Origin: a bacterium | GTDB taxonomy: Bacteria > SZUA-79 > Acidulodesulfobacterales > Acidulodesulfobacteraceae | Length of the DNA stretch: 7,121 bases | Direction: 5' to 3' | NCBI GenBank assembly: GCA_021781285.1 | Contig: JAJXXD010000175.1 | Location: 1 to 7,121 of the forward strand | Shown here: piece after piece, positions 1 through 6,045 of the stretch | Layout: the number at the start of each line of letters is the position of its first letter | Numbering within the stretch: position 1 is the stretch's first letter | The notes under the pieces: model-generated | Database searches by the model: none | What the model saw: only the letters and a program-made list of their open reading frames with translations | What the model was told of the DNA's origin: nothing | Made by a program: the position numbers and the translations under genes

Positions 1-249
1 GTTTATTTCGCCGGATTCTATCAAATCAGCTCCAAAACCTGCAAATTCAATCATTTTTATTATATCTTCGGGAGCGGGCTTATCTTCTTCCGCATCGACG
101 TAAAGGGTTTCGTTTATAAAGTTGAGGCCGGCATCCTTTACGCCCTCGATTCTTTTTACGGTATCGACTATAGTTACGGCGCAGGTAGGGCAGTCCATTT
201 TGCTTATTTTAAATTTGTAATTTTTTTGAGAGGGGTTTGTAGGTTCCAT
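1..249 (-). CDS. Heavy-metal-associated (HMA) domain protein, N-terminal part (gene runs off left edge)
   Basis: Reading leftward from the ATG at 249 there are 83 open codons with no stop before the window edge, so this is a partial gene. The translation carries one HMA fold near its N-terminus: the metal-binding loop is MDCPTCA with Cys20 and Cys23, followed by a helix ending IEGV, a strand like AGLNFINETLYV, and a GFGA motif near residue 74. HMA domains bind Cu, Zn or Cd through the CxxC pair. At the N-terminus they usually belong to P1B-type metal-exporting ATPases, but small metallochaperones and other fusions also have them, and the deciding ATPase motifs would lie outside the window. 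The DCPTC loop fits a ZntA/CadA-like pump slightly better than CopA, which is only a hint. No Shine-Dalgarno sequence is visible before the ATG. The start lies 27 bp from the first CRISPR repeat, and the gene is divergent from the array. Confidence 0.85.
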   Translation of the reverse strand, partial: MEPTNPSQKNYKFKISKMDCPTCAVTIVDTVKRIEGVKDAGLNFINETLYVDAEEDKPAPEDIIKMIEFAGFGADLIESGEIN

Positions 250-257
250 ATATATTT

Positions 258-266
258 ATAATATCA
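258..266 (-). promoter_or_regulatory. Possible extended -10 promoter for the HMA gene
   Basis: On the minus strand this reads TGATATTAT, an extended -10 element (TGn plus TATTAT). The expected start of transcription would fall only about 0-3 nt before the ATG at 249, giving a leaderless or nearly leaderless mRNA. That would agree with the absence of a ribosome binding site. The region is very AT-rich, so a chance match is quite possible, and no -35 box is evident. Confidence 0.25.
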
Positions 267-276
267 CAGTTTTTTG

Positions 277-1700
277 GTTTTCGGCATCTCTCGTTTAAAG
301 ATGTGATATAATCTTCAACGATACTTATTTCCTGCCGTCGTTGTTTTCGGCATCTCTCGTTTAAAGATGTGATATAATTAAAGAGGAAACGGTAAAGGGC
401 TATGAGGTGTTTTCGGCATCTCTCGTTTAAAGATGTGATATAATTACAGCCTTGAGAAAGAATTAGGATATAAGGTTTTCGGCATCTCTCGTTTAAAGAT
501 GTGATATAATTTAAAGTTAAATTGATATATTATTCACAAGGTTTTCGGCATCTCTTGTTTAAAGATGTGATATAATAAAAACGGTAAGCGATATAACTAA
601 TCCTAAGTTTTCGGCATCTCTCGTTTAAAGATGTGATATAATTTCCATTTTATCCCCTCCATTGATTAATTTGTTTTCGGCATCTCTCGTTTAAAGATGT
701 GATATAATAATCCCGCTGTAAACTGTCGTTGAATCAGGGTTTTCGGCATCTCTCGTTTAAAGATGTGATATAATCAGCCCGTCCGTTACTTATAACAGCT
801 TGACGTTTTCGGCATCTCTCGTTTAAAGATGTGATATAATAAAACCGGATAAGAATTGATTATATCCTTAGTTTTCGGCATCTCTCGTTTAAAGATGTGA
901 TATAATAATCCCGCTGTAAACTGTCGTTGAATCAGGGTTTTCGGCATCTCTCGTTTAAAGATGTGATATAATACCTTAAAACCGATAATGTCCGGTCTTA
1001 CTGTTTTCGGCATCTCTCGTTTAAAGATGTGATATAATTTTCAGGAATCACGAACGATTCGGAAAACAGTTTTCGGCATCTCTCGTTTAAAGATGTGATA
1101 TAATGTTTTTGCCGTTCTTGTGCAGCAATAGTTCGTTTTCGGCATCTCTCGTTTAAAGATGTGATATAATATAACTAAAACTGTTATCCAATTCGTCATG
1201 GGTTTTCGGCATCTCTCGTTTAAAGATGTGATATAATTTATGGTTATATAATGGGAACATCGTCAACAGTTTTCGGCATCTCTCGTTTAAAGATGTGATA
1301 TAATAAAGCGTATAATTTATGATACAATTTAGCGGTTTTCGGCATCTCTCGTTTAAAGATGTGATATAATTATCATACTGCCGTCCTATAATAAGATGCT
1401 GTTTTCGGCATCTCTCGTTTAAAGATGTGATATAATTTACATAGATATATATAATAGTAACATACAGTTTTCGGCATCTCTCGTTTAAAGATGTGATATA
1501 ATACGAAGTTAAGAACGTGGATATAGAAAACAGTTTTCGGCATCTCTCGTTTAAAGATGTGATATAATGTTTCCGCCATATGGGTCTGTGGCTACACTGT
1601 TTTCGGCATCTCTCGTTTAAAGATGTGATATAATTGAAAAATACAAACAGATAAGGGAGGAAAGGTTTTCGGCATCTCTCGTTTAAAGATGTGATATAAT
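277..1700 (+). CRISPR. Type II-C CRISPR array, 22 repeats and 21 spacers
   Basis: The 36-bp repeat begins GTTTTCGGCATC, has the centre TCTCGTTTAAAG, and ends ATGTGATATAAT. Copies start at 277 and then every 66 bp to 1135, at 1202 and 1269 (67-bp steps), and every 66 bp from 1335 to 1665. Spacers are 30 nt except numbers 14 (1171-1201) and 15 (1238-1268), which are 31 nt. Twenty-one repeats are identical; repeat 5 has C to T at 556. Spacer 7 (709-738) and spacer 10 (907-936) are identical. The crRNA strand is plus: the repeat begins GTTTT as type II crRNA repeats do, and the tracrRNA anti-repeat at 5944-5972 is complementary to plus-strand RNA. Transcription therefore runs toward cas2 and converges with the cas operon. 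There is no room for a conventional long leader: 27 bp separate repeat 1 from the left-hand start codon, and 67 bp separate repeat 22 from the cas2 stop. The polarity of spacer acquisition cannot be decided here. Confidence 0.99.
304..312 (+). promoter_or_regulatory. Extended -10 promoter inside each CRISPR repeat (first of 22 copies)
   Basis: The last nine bases of every repeat read TGATATAAT, a perfect extended -10 element (TGn followed by TATAAT). This copy is in repeat 1; the same element closes each of the other 21 repeats. No -35 box lies at the right distance within the repeat, as expected for extended -10 promoters. Transcription would start about 7 nt into the next spacer, leaving roughly 24 nt of guide before the following repeat. 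Repeat-embedded promoters that make individual crRNAs without 5' processing are known from Neisseria meningitidis and Campylobacter jejuni type II-C arrays. Activity here is inferred from the match. Confidence 0.8.
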
Positions 1701-1754
1701 CTATGGCTCGTAAATACAAGAGTTTAAAGGGTTATATCGCATCTTTTTATTTTT
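1685..1754 (+). terminator. Probable array terminator: last repeat pairing with an inverted partial repeat
   Basis: Bases 1732-1746 (TTATATCGCATCTTT) are the reverse complement of repeat positions 21-35, differing at one base. In plus-strand RNA they can pair with 1685-1699 of the last repeat in an uninterrupted 15-bp helix, where the differing base gives a U-G wobble (1692 with 1739). The loop is 32 nt (1700-1731), about one spacer long. The helix is followed directly by TTATTTTT (1747-1754). A stem plus U-rich tract fits an intrinsic terminator that stops array transcripts before they become antisense to cas2-cas1-cas9. The stem is AT-rich and the loop is long, so efficiency is uncertain. 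The segment could instead be the remnant of an inverted terminal repeat. Confidence 0.5.
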
Positions 1755-1767
1755 AAAACGCTACAAA

Positions 1768-2091
1768 TTAAAATAAAAGTAATTGGCTTTCTCCAATTTT
1801 TTCTTCATTTTTTTTCTGTCCCAAGAATATTATCATTCTCTCGTATTGATTATTCGTAACAGTTAGCATTCTTACGCTGCCCCTCGGCGGTATATTATTG
1901 CCTATTATCCGTTCATATATTTCAATAGAGTCATATCCTTTACATATTCTTACGTAAACAGAATATTGAATCATGAAAAATCCGGAACTTATTAATAATT
2001 TGCGGAAATCCATGTAATTTTTTTTATCTTTTTTAGTTTTTGTAGGCAAATCAAAAAACACAATAAGCCTCAAGTATCTAACCTCTATCAT
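1768..2091 (-). CDS. cas2: CRISPR-associated endonuclease Cas2
   Basis: This 107-residue protein has the usual Cas2 length and opens with the beta-strand motif LRLIVFFDLPT, whose Asp14 is the conserved acidic residue of the ferredoxin-like fold. The middle segment GFFMIQYSVYVRIC and the later RGSVRMLTVT strand also fit Cas2. Cas2 forms a dimer that bridges two Cas1 dimers and sets the length of new spacers; in that complex its nuclease activity is generally not needed. The ATG at 2091 overlaps the cas1 TGA stop as ATGA, so translation is probably coupled, and no clear Shine-Dalgarno sequence precedes it. It is the last gene of the operon, ending 67 bp from the last repeat. The converging array points at its 3' end. 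Nothing suggests damage. Confidence 0.96.
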   Translation of the reverse strand: MIEVRYLRLIVFFDLPTKTKKDKKNYMDFRKLLISSGFFMIQYSVYVRICKGYDSIEIYERIIGNNIPPRGSVRMLTVTNNQYERMIIFLGQKKNEEKIGESQLLLF

Positions 2092-2996
2092 AAAAATAAT
2101 GGAAATAAAATGTTATCAGGTTTTTTTTCTTTTATTGCTCTTACAAAAGAATATATATTTTGCTCTACTGCGTTTAAAATTGTCTCTTCTTTATTATCTA
2201 TAACAACACTTTTATGTAATAATTCCAGTAATTTTATTTTTTCGATTTTAGTGAAATCCTTAGCAAAAACATTATTGTCTTTATACATATTATAGACTTC
2301 AATATCAATAAACGGTCTGAATGGTTCTATTAAATCATCGGCTAAATTAAAAGCGTTTAAGTCGTTTGAGTGGTGTATTCCTAACGAGGGAAATAATCCC
2401 GCGGCGGCAATAGAGCGGGCAATTGTGCCTCTAATAATAGAATATCCATAGTTCAGAGCGATATTTCTGATATCGGCGTTTTTAATTTTAGAAAGTTTAT
2501 TTGTTCTTGTAAAATCGACAAATAATGATTTCCAATAAATTTTGGCGGATTGTCCTTCTATGTTAGATGGATCGCCGGACAATACTCTTTTACTTAAATT
2601 TTCTAATAAAATATAATTCCTCGGATGTAGCGATTTAATAACATTTGCTTGATTTAATATTTTTGCTTGTATTATTTTTTGCCAGCACCTTTTTTTAAAC
2701 GGTTCGGTTAAGCCAATCTGCGATTTAGAGATTCCGGTGAATCTACTATGGTTATTGAAAGGAGTATATAATCCGGCGGGCATATGTTTGTCGTCGCAAA
2801 TAAAAAGCGATATCCCTTCATCTGCAAACTTTGACAATAATGAAACGCCAATATTTATTTGAATATTGTCTAAAATTATAACCGATATATCGTTTAACGG
2901 AACGGAAAAAGACGTTTCACCTGATTTTATTACAAGATTATTTAAAAATAAACTTAAAGTATTTTTATTGGAGATAAAAACGGTTCTCCATCCCAT
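2088..2996 (-). CDS. cas1: CRISPR-associated integrase Cas1 (type II-C)
   Basis: This 302-residue Cas1 is normal in size for type II systems. It has an N-terminal beta domain (about 1-75, with ISVIILDNIQINIG and a GISLFICD strand) and a C-terminal helical catalytic domain. Visible active-site motifs are Glu147 in NIEGQSAKIYW, the His208-His209 pair in LGIHHSND, and the acidic cluster ending in Glu224 in LADDLIEPFRP. Type II Cas1 uses a Glu/His/acidic triad to bind metal and carry out transesterification of protospacer ends into the repeat. The ATG at 2996 is preceded by AGAGGT (3005-3010) at 8 nt, a good ribosome binding site. The gene starts 28 nt after the cas9 stop and overlaps cas2 by four bases, so the three genes form one operon. 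No csn2 or cas4 adjoins, so adaptation should rely on Cas1, Cas2, Cas9 and possibly tracrRNA. Confidence 0.97.
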   Translation of the reverse strand: MGWRTVFISNKNTLSLFLNNLVIKSGETSFSVPLNDISVIILDNIQINIGVSLLSKFADEGISLFICDDKHMPAGLYTPFNNHSRFTGISKSQIGLTEPFKKRCWQKIIQAKILNQANVIKSLHPRNYILLENLSKRVLSGDPSNIEGQSAKIYWKSLFVDFTRTNKLSKIKNADIRNIALNYGYSIIRGTIARSIAAAGLFPSLGIHHSNDLNAFNLADDLIEPFRPFIDIEVYNMYKDNNVFAKDFTKIEKIKLLELLHKSVVIDNKEETILNAVEQNIYSFVRAIKEKKPDNILFPLFL

Positions 2997-3024
2997 TTCC
3001 TATTACCTCTGATTACAAAATGAA

Positions 3025-5892
3025 TCAATGTTTTTCTACCGAAAGCGGACATCTGCATTCTTTTTTAATTTCATAGTAAAAACCTAACGGGTCAATCTGG
3101 TATTTTCTAAAATATTCAGGCGTTTTGCCGCCGAAATAAGGGTCTGAATCTTCACCCTTGCCGTTTATTTTTTTTGAGCCGTCAATATTTTGATAGGTTA
3201 TCTGGCAAATGCTAATACCTATTCCTTGATAATATCCCATTACTTTATCTTTATTTTTTTGCTTCACTTCTATCAAGTCGTCTTTGTATAAAGAAAACAA
3301 AAATTCATAGCTGTTATCTAATATATCCCATTCCAATTTCTTTTTTCCGATTGTAATAATTTTGTTCGGCAATTCTTTTCTCGCAAAATCCGAAACGTAT
3401 ATGGGTACATAATAATACTTGCCTTCTTTTTTGAATACGTCTAATCTTGGCATAAGAGCCTGTTTCACATATCCGTTTCCGTTATGGATTTTAATCATTG
3501 AATCGGTTTTTTCTTTTGGGCTTATAACCGTTTCTTCATGCGCCGCCCCGGTTGTTTTCTTTCTCGGCGGTTTCGATATTAATATCCTTCCTTCCGGCAA
3601 ATTATTCAATTTTTCATCTATTACTTTACTAAAACCGGCAAACGGCTCGGCGAATACGGGGTGTTTTTTTAATTCACGCTCCCAGTAATAATCGGATAGC
3701 CTCTTGACCATGCCTGCGTTTGTCATAGCTATTATTACGGCATCGACGGCGTGATGAGTATTATTCGCATCTCTGTCTTTATTTCCGAAACCCCACTGAT
3801 ACCTTAATTTGCTTGTTAATATGCCGTTTACGGCGTAAACCTTTCTTGTCTTATCGTCTTCGCCTATTTTTAGGTAAGTCTCTAAATAGTCCTTACAGGT
3901 TCTTGAAATATACCTCGTGTCGTTTAGGTTTCTTTCCATAAAACCTTCCGCGTCGATTTTATCGGTTAAAAGATTGTGAACTTTTCTATCTCCCAAAGCG
4001 TCTTTCATGGATAAAACCCTGTTCTTGAAGGTTTCGAATTGTTCCGTTTCCGTAAGCCATTCATAAGGAAGTCTGCTTCCTTTGTTTTGATTTTCCGATG
4101 CAAGACACAATACTTTGTTATTAAAGCCGTCATCCATAGATTTAGATTGCGGTAGTATATGGTCTATCTGGCAGTATCCGTCCTCTAAAATTCTTTCAAA
4201 TTTTATAGGCTCTCCGGAATAAATGCTCATCCCGTTTTGCTGAATGTATAATCTCGCTTTAATCATATCTCTTGAACTCGGTACGCTTATGCCTATTTCG
4301 TCTAATAATTTTTTTTCCGCTTGAGTCTTGTTATCTTTATTGTTCGCCTGAGATTGTTTCTGTTTTTCTTTTTCTTTTTTTGTCTTAATATCTCTTGCGA
4401 GCTCTATATTAATCCTGTCCAATCTGCCGTATTTTCTTATAACGGCGTTAATAACTTTTCTGGATTCCGATAACGTCCTTAATACCGTAGGATTAGTTAT
4501 TAATATGTCGGTTTTATCTAAAGCGGGCAATAGATCCTGCTTTAAATTTTTTTCAGCCGGCAATTCTCCCTTGTCTTTGGCTTTTTGCACCGCTTCATCG
4601 TATCTTAATCCGTCTTCCATATACGGCAGGATTATATCTATGGCTTTTGCCGACAATTTGTTAAATTCTTTTATAGTATCTAACGCGGACAAAGCGCTTA
4701 CCATATCAGCATCTAACTCTTTAATACCGGATAATTCTTTAACGCGGGTATTTATGCCTTTTTGATATGCTAATATTTGCGTTATTCTAAGCGATAAATC
4801 TTTATTTGAGGCAATTTCCTCACCGCAAATTTTCTTTAACGTATTGAACCCCTGTAAGCTAACAAACCTACTCGATTCGGGGTCTGTTTTTCTTTTTTTA
4901 TCGTAATTAATCCCTTTAAATCTTGCTTTTTCGCCTATGCACAAAAACCTCCTCAGCTGTTCATAGGTTATACTGTCGGAACCTTTTCCGTAGGCAAATT
5001 CTATAATCTCTTTTAACGGTTTTATGCCTACGATTTTGGTTTCTTTAATGCCGTCATCTATTACGACAGCATTTAAAATAGACGTCAGTAAAACAAACCT
5101 TTCAGCAGAGTATGAATGTTTCGGCGCCCTCTTCTCGCCGGTTTCTTTATCGCTAAAAAATTGGCATAAGCCCACCATATTTTCAAAAGACTTGGATTCT
5201 TTGACGGAACTAGCTATTTCCCAATATTTATTTTTTAGTTCGTCCGTAGCATATTCGTTTCCGAATTGCACCTGTTTCTCGAAAATAGTATCGATTTCCT
5301 CTTTTATCAAACCTATTGTCGGAAAATACAAATATGTTTCCTTTTTATTTCTCATGCGAGTTCCGTTTTCAACGGCGGTGTTATATACATATTCCCCATA
5401 GGTTTGATAATCGGAACTTTGTATATTTTTTTTGGTCTCCGATATTACCTTTTTTATTTTCTTTTCTTTTTTTTCATCATCGCCGGTTTCGATTGAGAGC
5501 ATGTAGCCTCTATGATTTGCCATATGAATCAGAATCCGTGCAAGGTCTTCCTTCGATATTTTTTCTTTTACGGCTTTCGAGCGCAACTCCCACGGTTTAG
5601 GCGCATTTTTAACATTATAAAATAGGGATTCGGGGGATTCCATTAAATTAAAATCTCTTAAAAGTTTCTTAGTCTTGGAAAGTCTTGCTTTTTTACGTCT
5701 GAGCGTTCTTCTGGATAATCTGGCTTCTCTTCGAGGTTGGGCAGGCGGCCCGATTCGTTTCCCTTGTTCCATCGCTTGCCCTGCCGTAAATATTCTTACG
5801 CCTAAATCTACTATTTCAACATTATTACCGTAGTTTTCTATTAATGTCCAACCGATTGAACTGATACCTAAATCAAGCCCCAAAGTTTTCAT
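3025..5892 (-). CDS. cas9: Cas9, compact type II-C RNA-guided DNA endonuclease (955 aa)
   Basis: Cas9 uses the crRNA-tracrRNA pair to cut matching DNA. Numbering from the ATG at 5892: RuvC-I is LGLDLGISSIGW with catalytic Asp7; the arginine-rich bridge helix is about 54-81; the REC lobe begins with PWELRSKAV (about 100) and HMANHRGY (123-130). RuvC-II is INIELARD with Glu497, followed by a Lys-rich linker (503-528). HNH has IDHILPQS with Asp577 and His578, and SENQNKG with Asn601. RuvC-III is HHAVDA with His714 and Asp717. All nuclease residues are present. The C-terminal WED/PAM-interacting part (about 813-955) has VPIYVSDFA, FSLYKDDLI and RKYQIDPLG, which recall both C. jejuni and N. meningitidis Cas9. 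At 955 aa it is shorter than C. jejuni Cas9 (984) and N. meningitidis Cas9 (1082). The ATG at 5892 is preferred over an upstream TTG at 5916 because it has a ribosome binding site and puts RuvC-I at the very N-terminus. The PAM cannot be read from sequence. Confidence 0.98.
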   Translation of the reverse strand: MKTLGLDLGISSIGWTLIENYGNNVEIVDLGVRIFTAGQAMEQGKRIGPPAQPRREARLSRRTLRRKKARLSKTKKLLRDFNLMESPESLFYNVKNAPKPWELRSKAVKEKISKEDLARILIHMANHRGYMLSIETGDDEKKEKKIKKVISETKKNIQSSDYQTYGEYVYNTAVENGTRMRNKKETYLYFPTIGLIKEEIDTIFEKQVQFGNEYATDELKNKYWEIASSVKESKSFENMVGLCQFFSDKETGEKRAPKHSYSAERFVLLTSILNAVVIDDGIKETKIVGIKPLKEIIEFAYGKGSDSITYEQLRRFLCIGEKARFKGINYDKKRKTDPESSRFVSLQGFNTLKKICGEEIASNKDLSLRITQILAYQKGINTRVKELSGIKELDADMVSALSALDTIKEFNKLSAKAIDIILPYMEDGLRYDEAVQKAKDKGELPAEKNLKQDLLPALDKTDILITNPTVLRTLSESRKVINAVIRKYGRLDRINIELARDIKTKKEKEKQKQSQANNKDNKTQAEKKLLDEIGISVPSSRDMIKARLYIQQNGMSIYSGEPIKFERILEDGYCQIDHILPQSKSMDDGFNNKVLCLASENQNKGSRLPYEWLTETEQFETFKNRVLSMKDALGDRKVHNLLTDKIDAEGFMERNLNDTRYISRTCKDYLETYLKIGEDDKTRKVYAVNGILTSKLRYQWGFGNKDRDANNTHHAVDAVIIAMTNAGMVKRLSDYYWERELKKHPVFAEPFAGFSKVIDEKLNNLPEGRILISKPPRKKTTGAAHEETVISPKEKTDSMIKIHNGNGYVKQALMPRLDVFKKEGKYYYVPIYVSDFARKELPNKIITIGKKKLEWDILDNSYEFLFSLYKDDLIEVKQKNKDKVMGYYQGIGISICQITYQNIDGSKKINGKGEDSDPYFGGKTPEYFRKYQIDPLGFYYEIKKECRCPLSVEKH

Positions 5893-5896
5893 TTGT

Positions 5897-5901
5897 TCCT
5901 C
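5897..5901 (-). promoter_or_regulatory. Ribosome binding site of cas9 (fixes the start)
   Basis: The minus strand reads GAGGA followed by ACAA and the ATG at 5892. This spacing is short but workable and supports ATG 5892 as the start. A TTG at 5914-5916 in the same frame would add eight unconserved residues, and it overlaps the -35 box of the divergent tracrRNA promoter. Confidence 0.75.
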
Positions 5902-5909
5902 ACAAAAAT

Positions 5910-5938
5910 TTGACAAATAAAACTAAATTAGATATAAT
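5910..5938 (+). promoter_or_regulatory. Perfect consensus sigma-70 promoter of tracrRNA
   Basis: TTGACA (5910-5915) and TATAAT (5933-5938) match both hexamers exactly, with the ideal 17-bp spacing. Transcription should start near 5944-5946, which is where the anti-repeat begins. The -10 context GATATAAT is identical to the last eight bases of the CRISPR repeat. The promoter fires away from cas9, whose ATG lies 18 bp to the left of the -35 box. Confidence 0.92.
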
Positions 5939-5943
5939 AAAAA

Positions 5944-6045
5944 CACATCTTTAAACGAGAGATGTCGAAAATAAAGGTTTTGAGGCTTTCCTGCGAAGCT
6001 CCAATCTTAATTTTAAGGTTATCTTCTAAAAGCCTCACTTTATTA
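5944..6045 (+). ncRNA. tracrRNA with anti-repeat and pseudoknot-capable tail
   Basis: Bases 5944-5972 are complementary to repeat positions 1-29 over their whole length. The only non-Watson-Crick pairs are two G-U wobbles (5965 with repeat G8, 5972 with repeat G1), so the duplex has no bulge. RNase III is the expected processing enzyme. The tail can form a short stem AGG/CCU (5975-5977 with 5990-5992), whose loop holds GAGGC (5982-5986). That loop can pair with GCCUC (6032-6036) further on. Between them lies a hairpin: GAAG/CUUC (5995-5998 with 6023-6026) enclosing AAUCUUA/UAAGGUU (6003-6009 with 6014-6020). A UAAAA linker (6027-6031) precedes GCCUC. An alternative is the simple 9-bp stem 5981-5989 with 6029-6037. 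The 3' end is placed near the CUUUAUU tract at 6038-6044 and is approximate. Confidence 0.92.

Noticed and set aside
786..1719. Minus-strand open frames over the array (786-1013, 1153-1719, 1373-1579) encoding repeated LYHIFKREMPKT or YITSLNERCRK units
   Set aside because: These are translations of the CRISPR repeat. The 66-bp period is a multiple of three, so a frame can stay open across many repeats. No ribosome binding site or family resemblance is seen.
1732..1760. Degenerate terminal repeat in direct orientation
   Set aside because: In direct orientation only GCATCT and scattered bases match. The inverted alignment matches 14 of 15 consecutive bases and explains the similarity better, because the repeat itself contains CATCT and AGATG.
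1781..1802. AATTGG/CCAATT hairpin followed by TTTT on the plus strand
   Set aside because: It lies within the 3' end of the cas2 coding sequence and has only six base pairs. It might act as a back-up stop for array transcripts, but chance in AT-rich DNA is as likely.
2110..5600. Plus-strand open frames opposite cas1 and cas9 (2110-2295, 3419-3688, 4505-4765, 5024-5401, 5266-5496, 5316-5600)
   Set aside because: All lie antisense to clearly conserved coding sequence and show no recognisable domains. They are shadows of cas1 and cas9.
5893..5916. Upstream TTG start for cas9 adding eight residues
   Set aside because: The extension is not conserved in Cas9, lacks a ribosome binding site and overlaps the tracrRNA -35 box. 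The ATG at 5892 has GAGGA and places RuvC-I at the N-terminus as usual.
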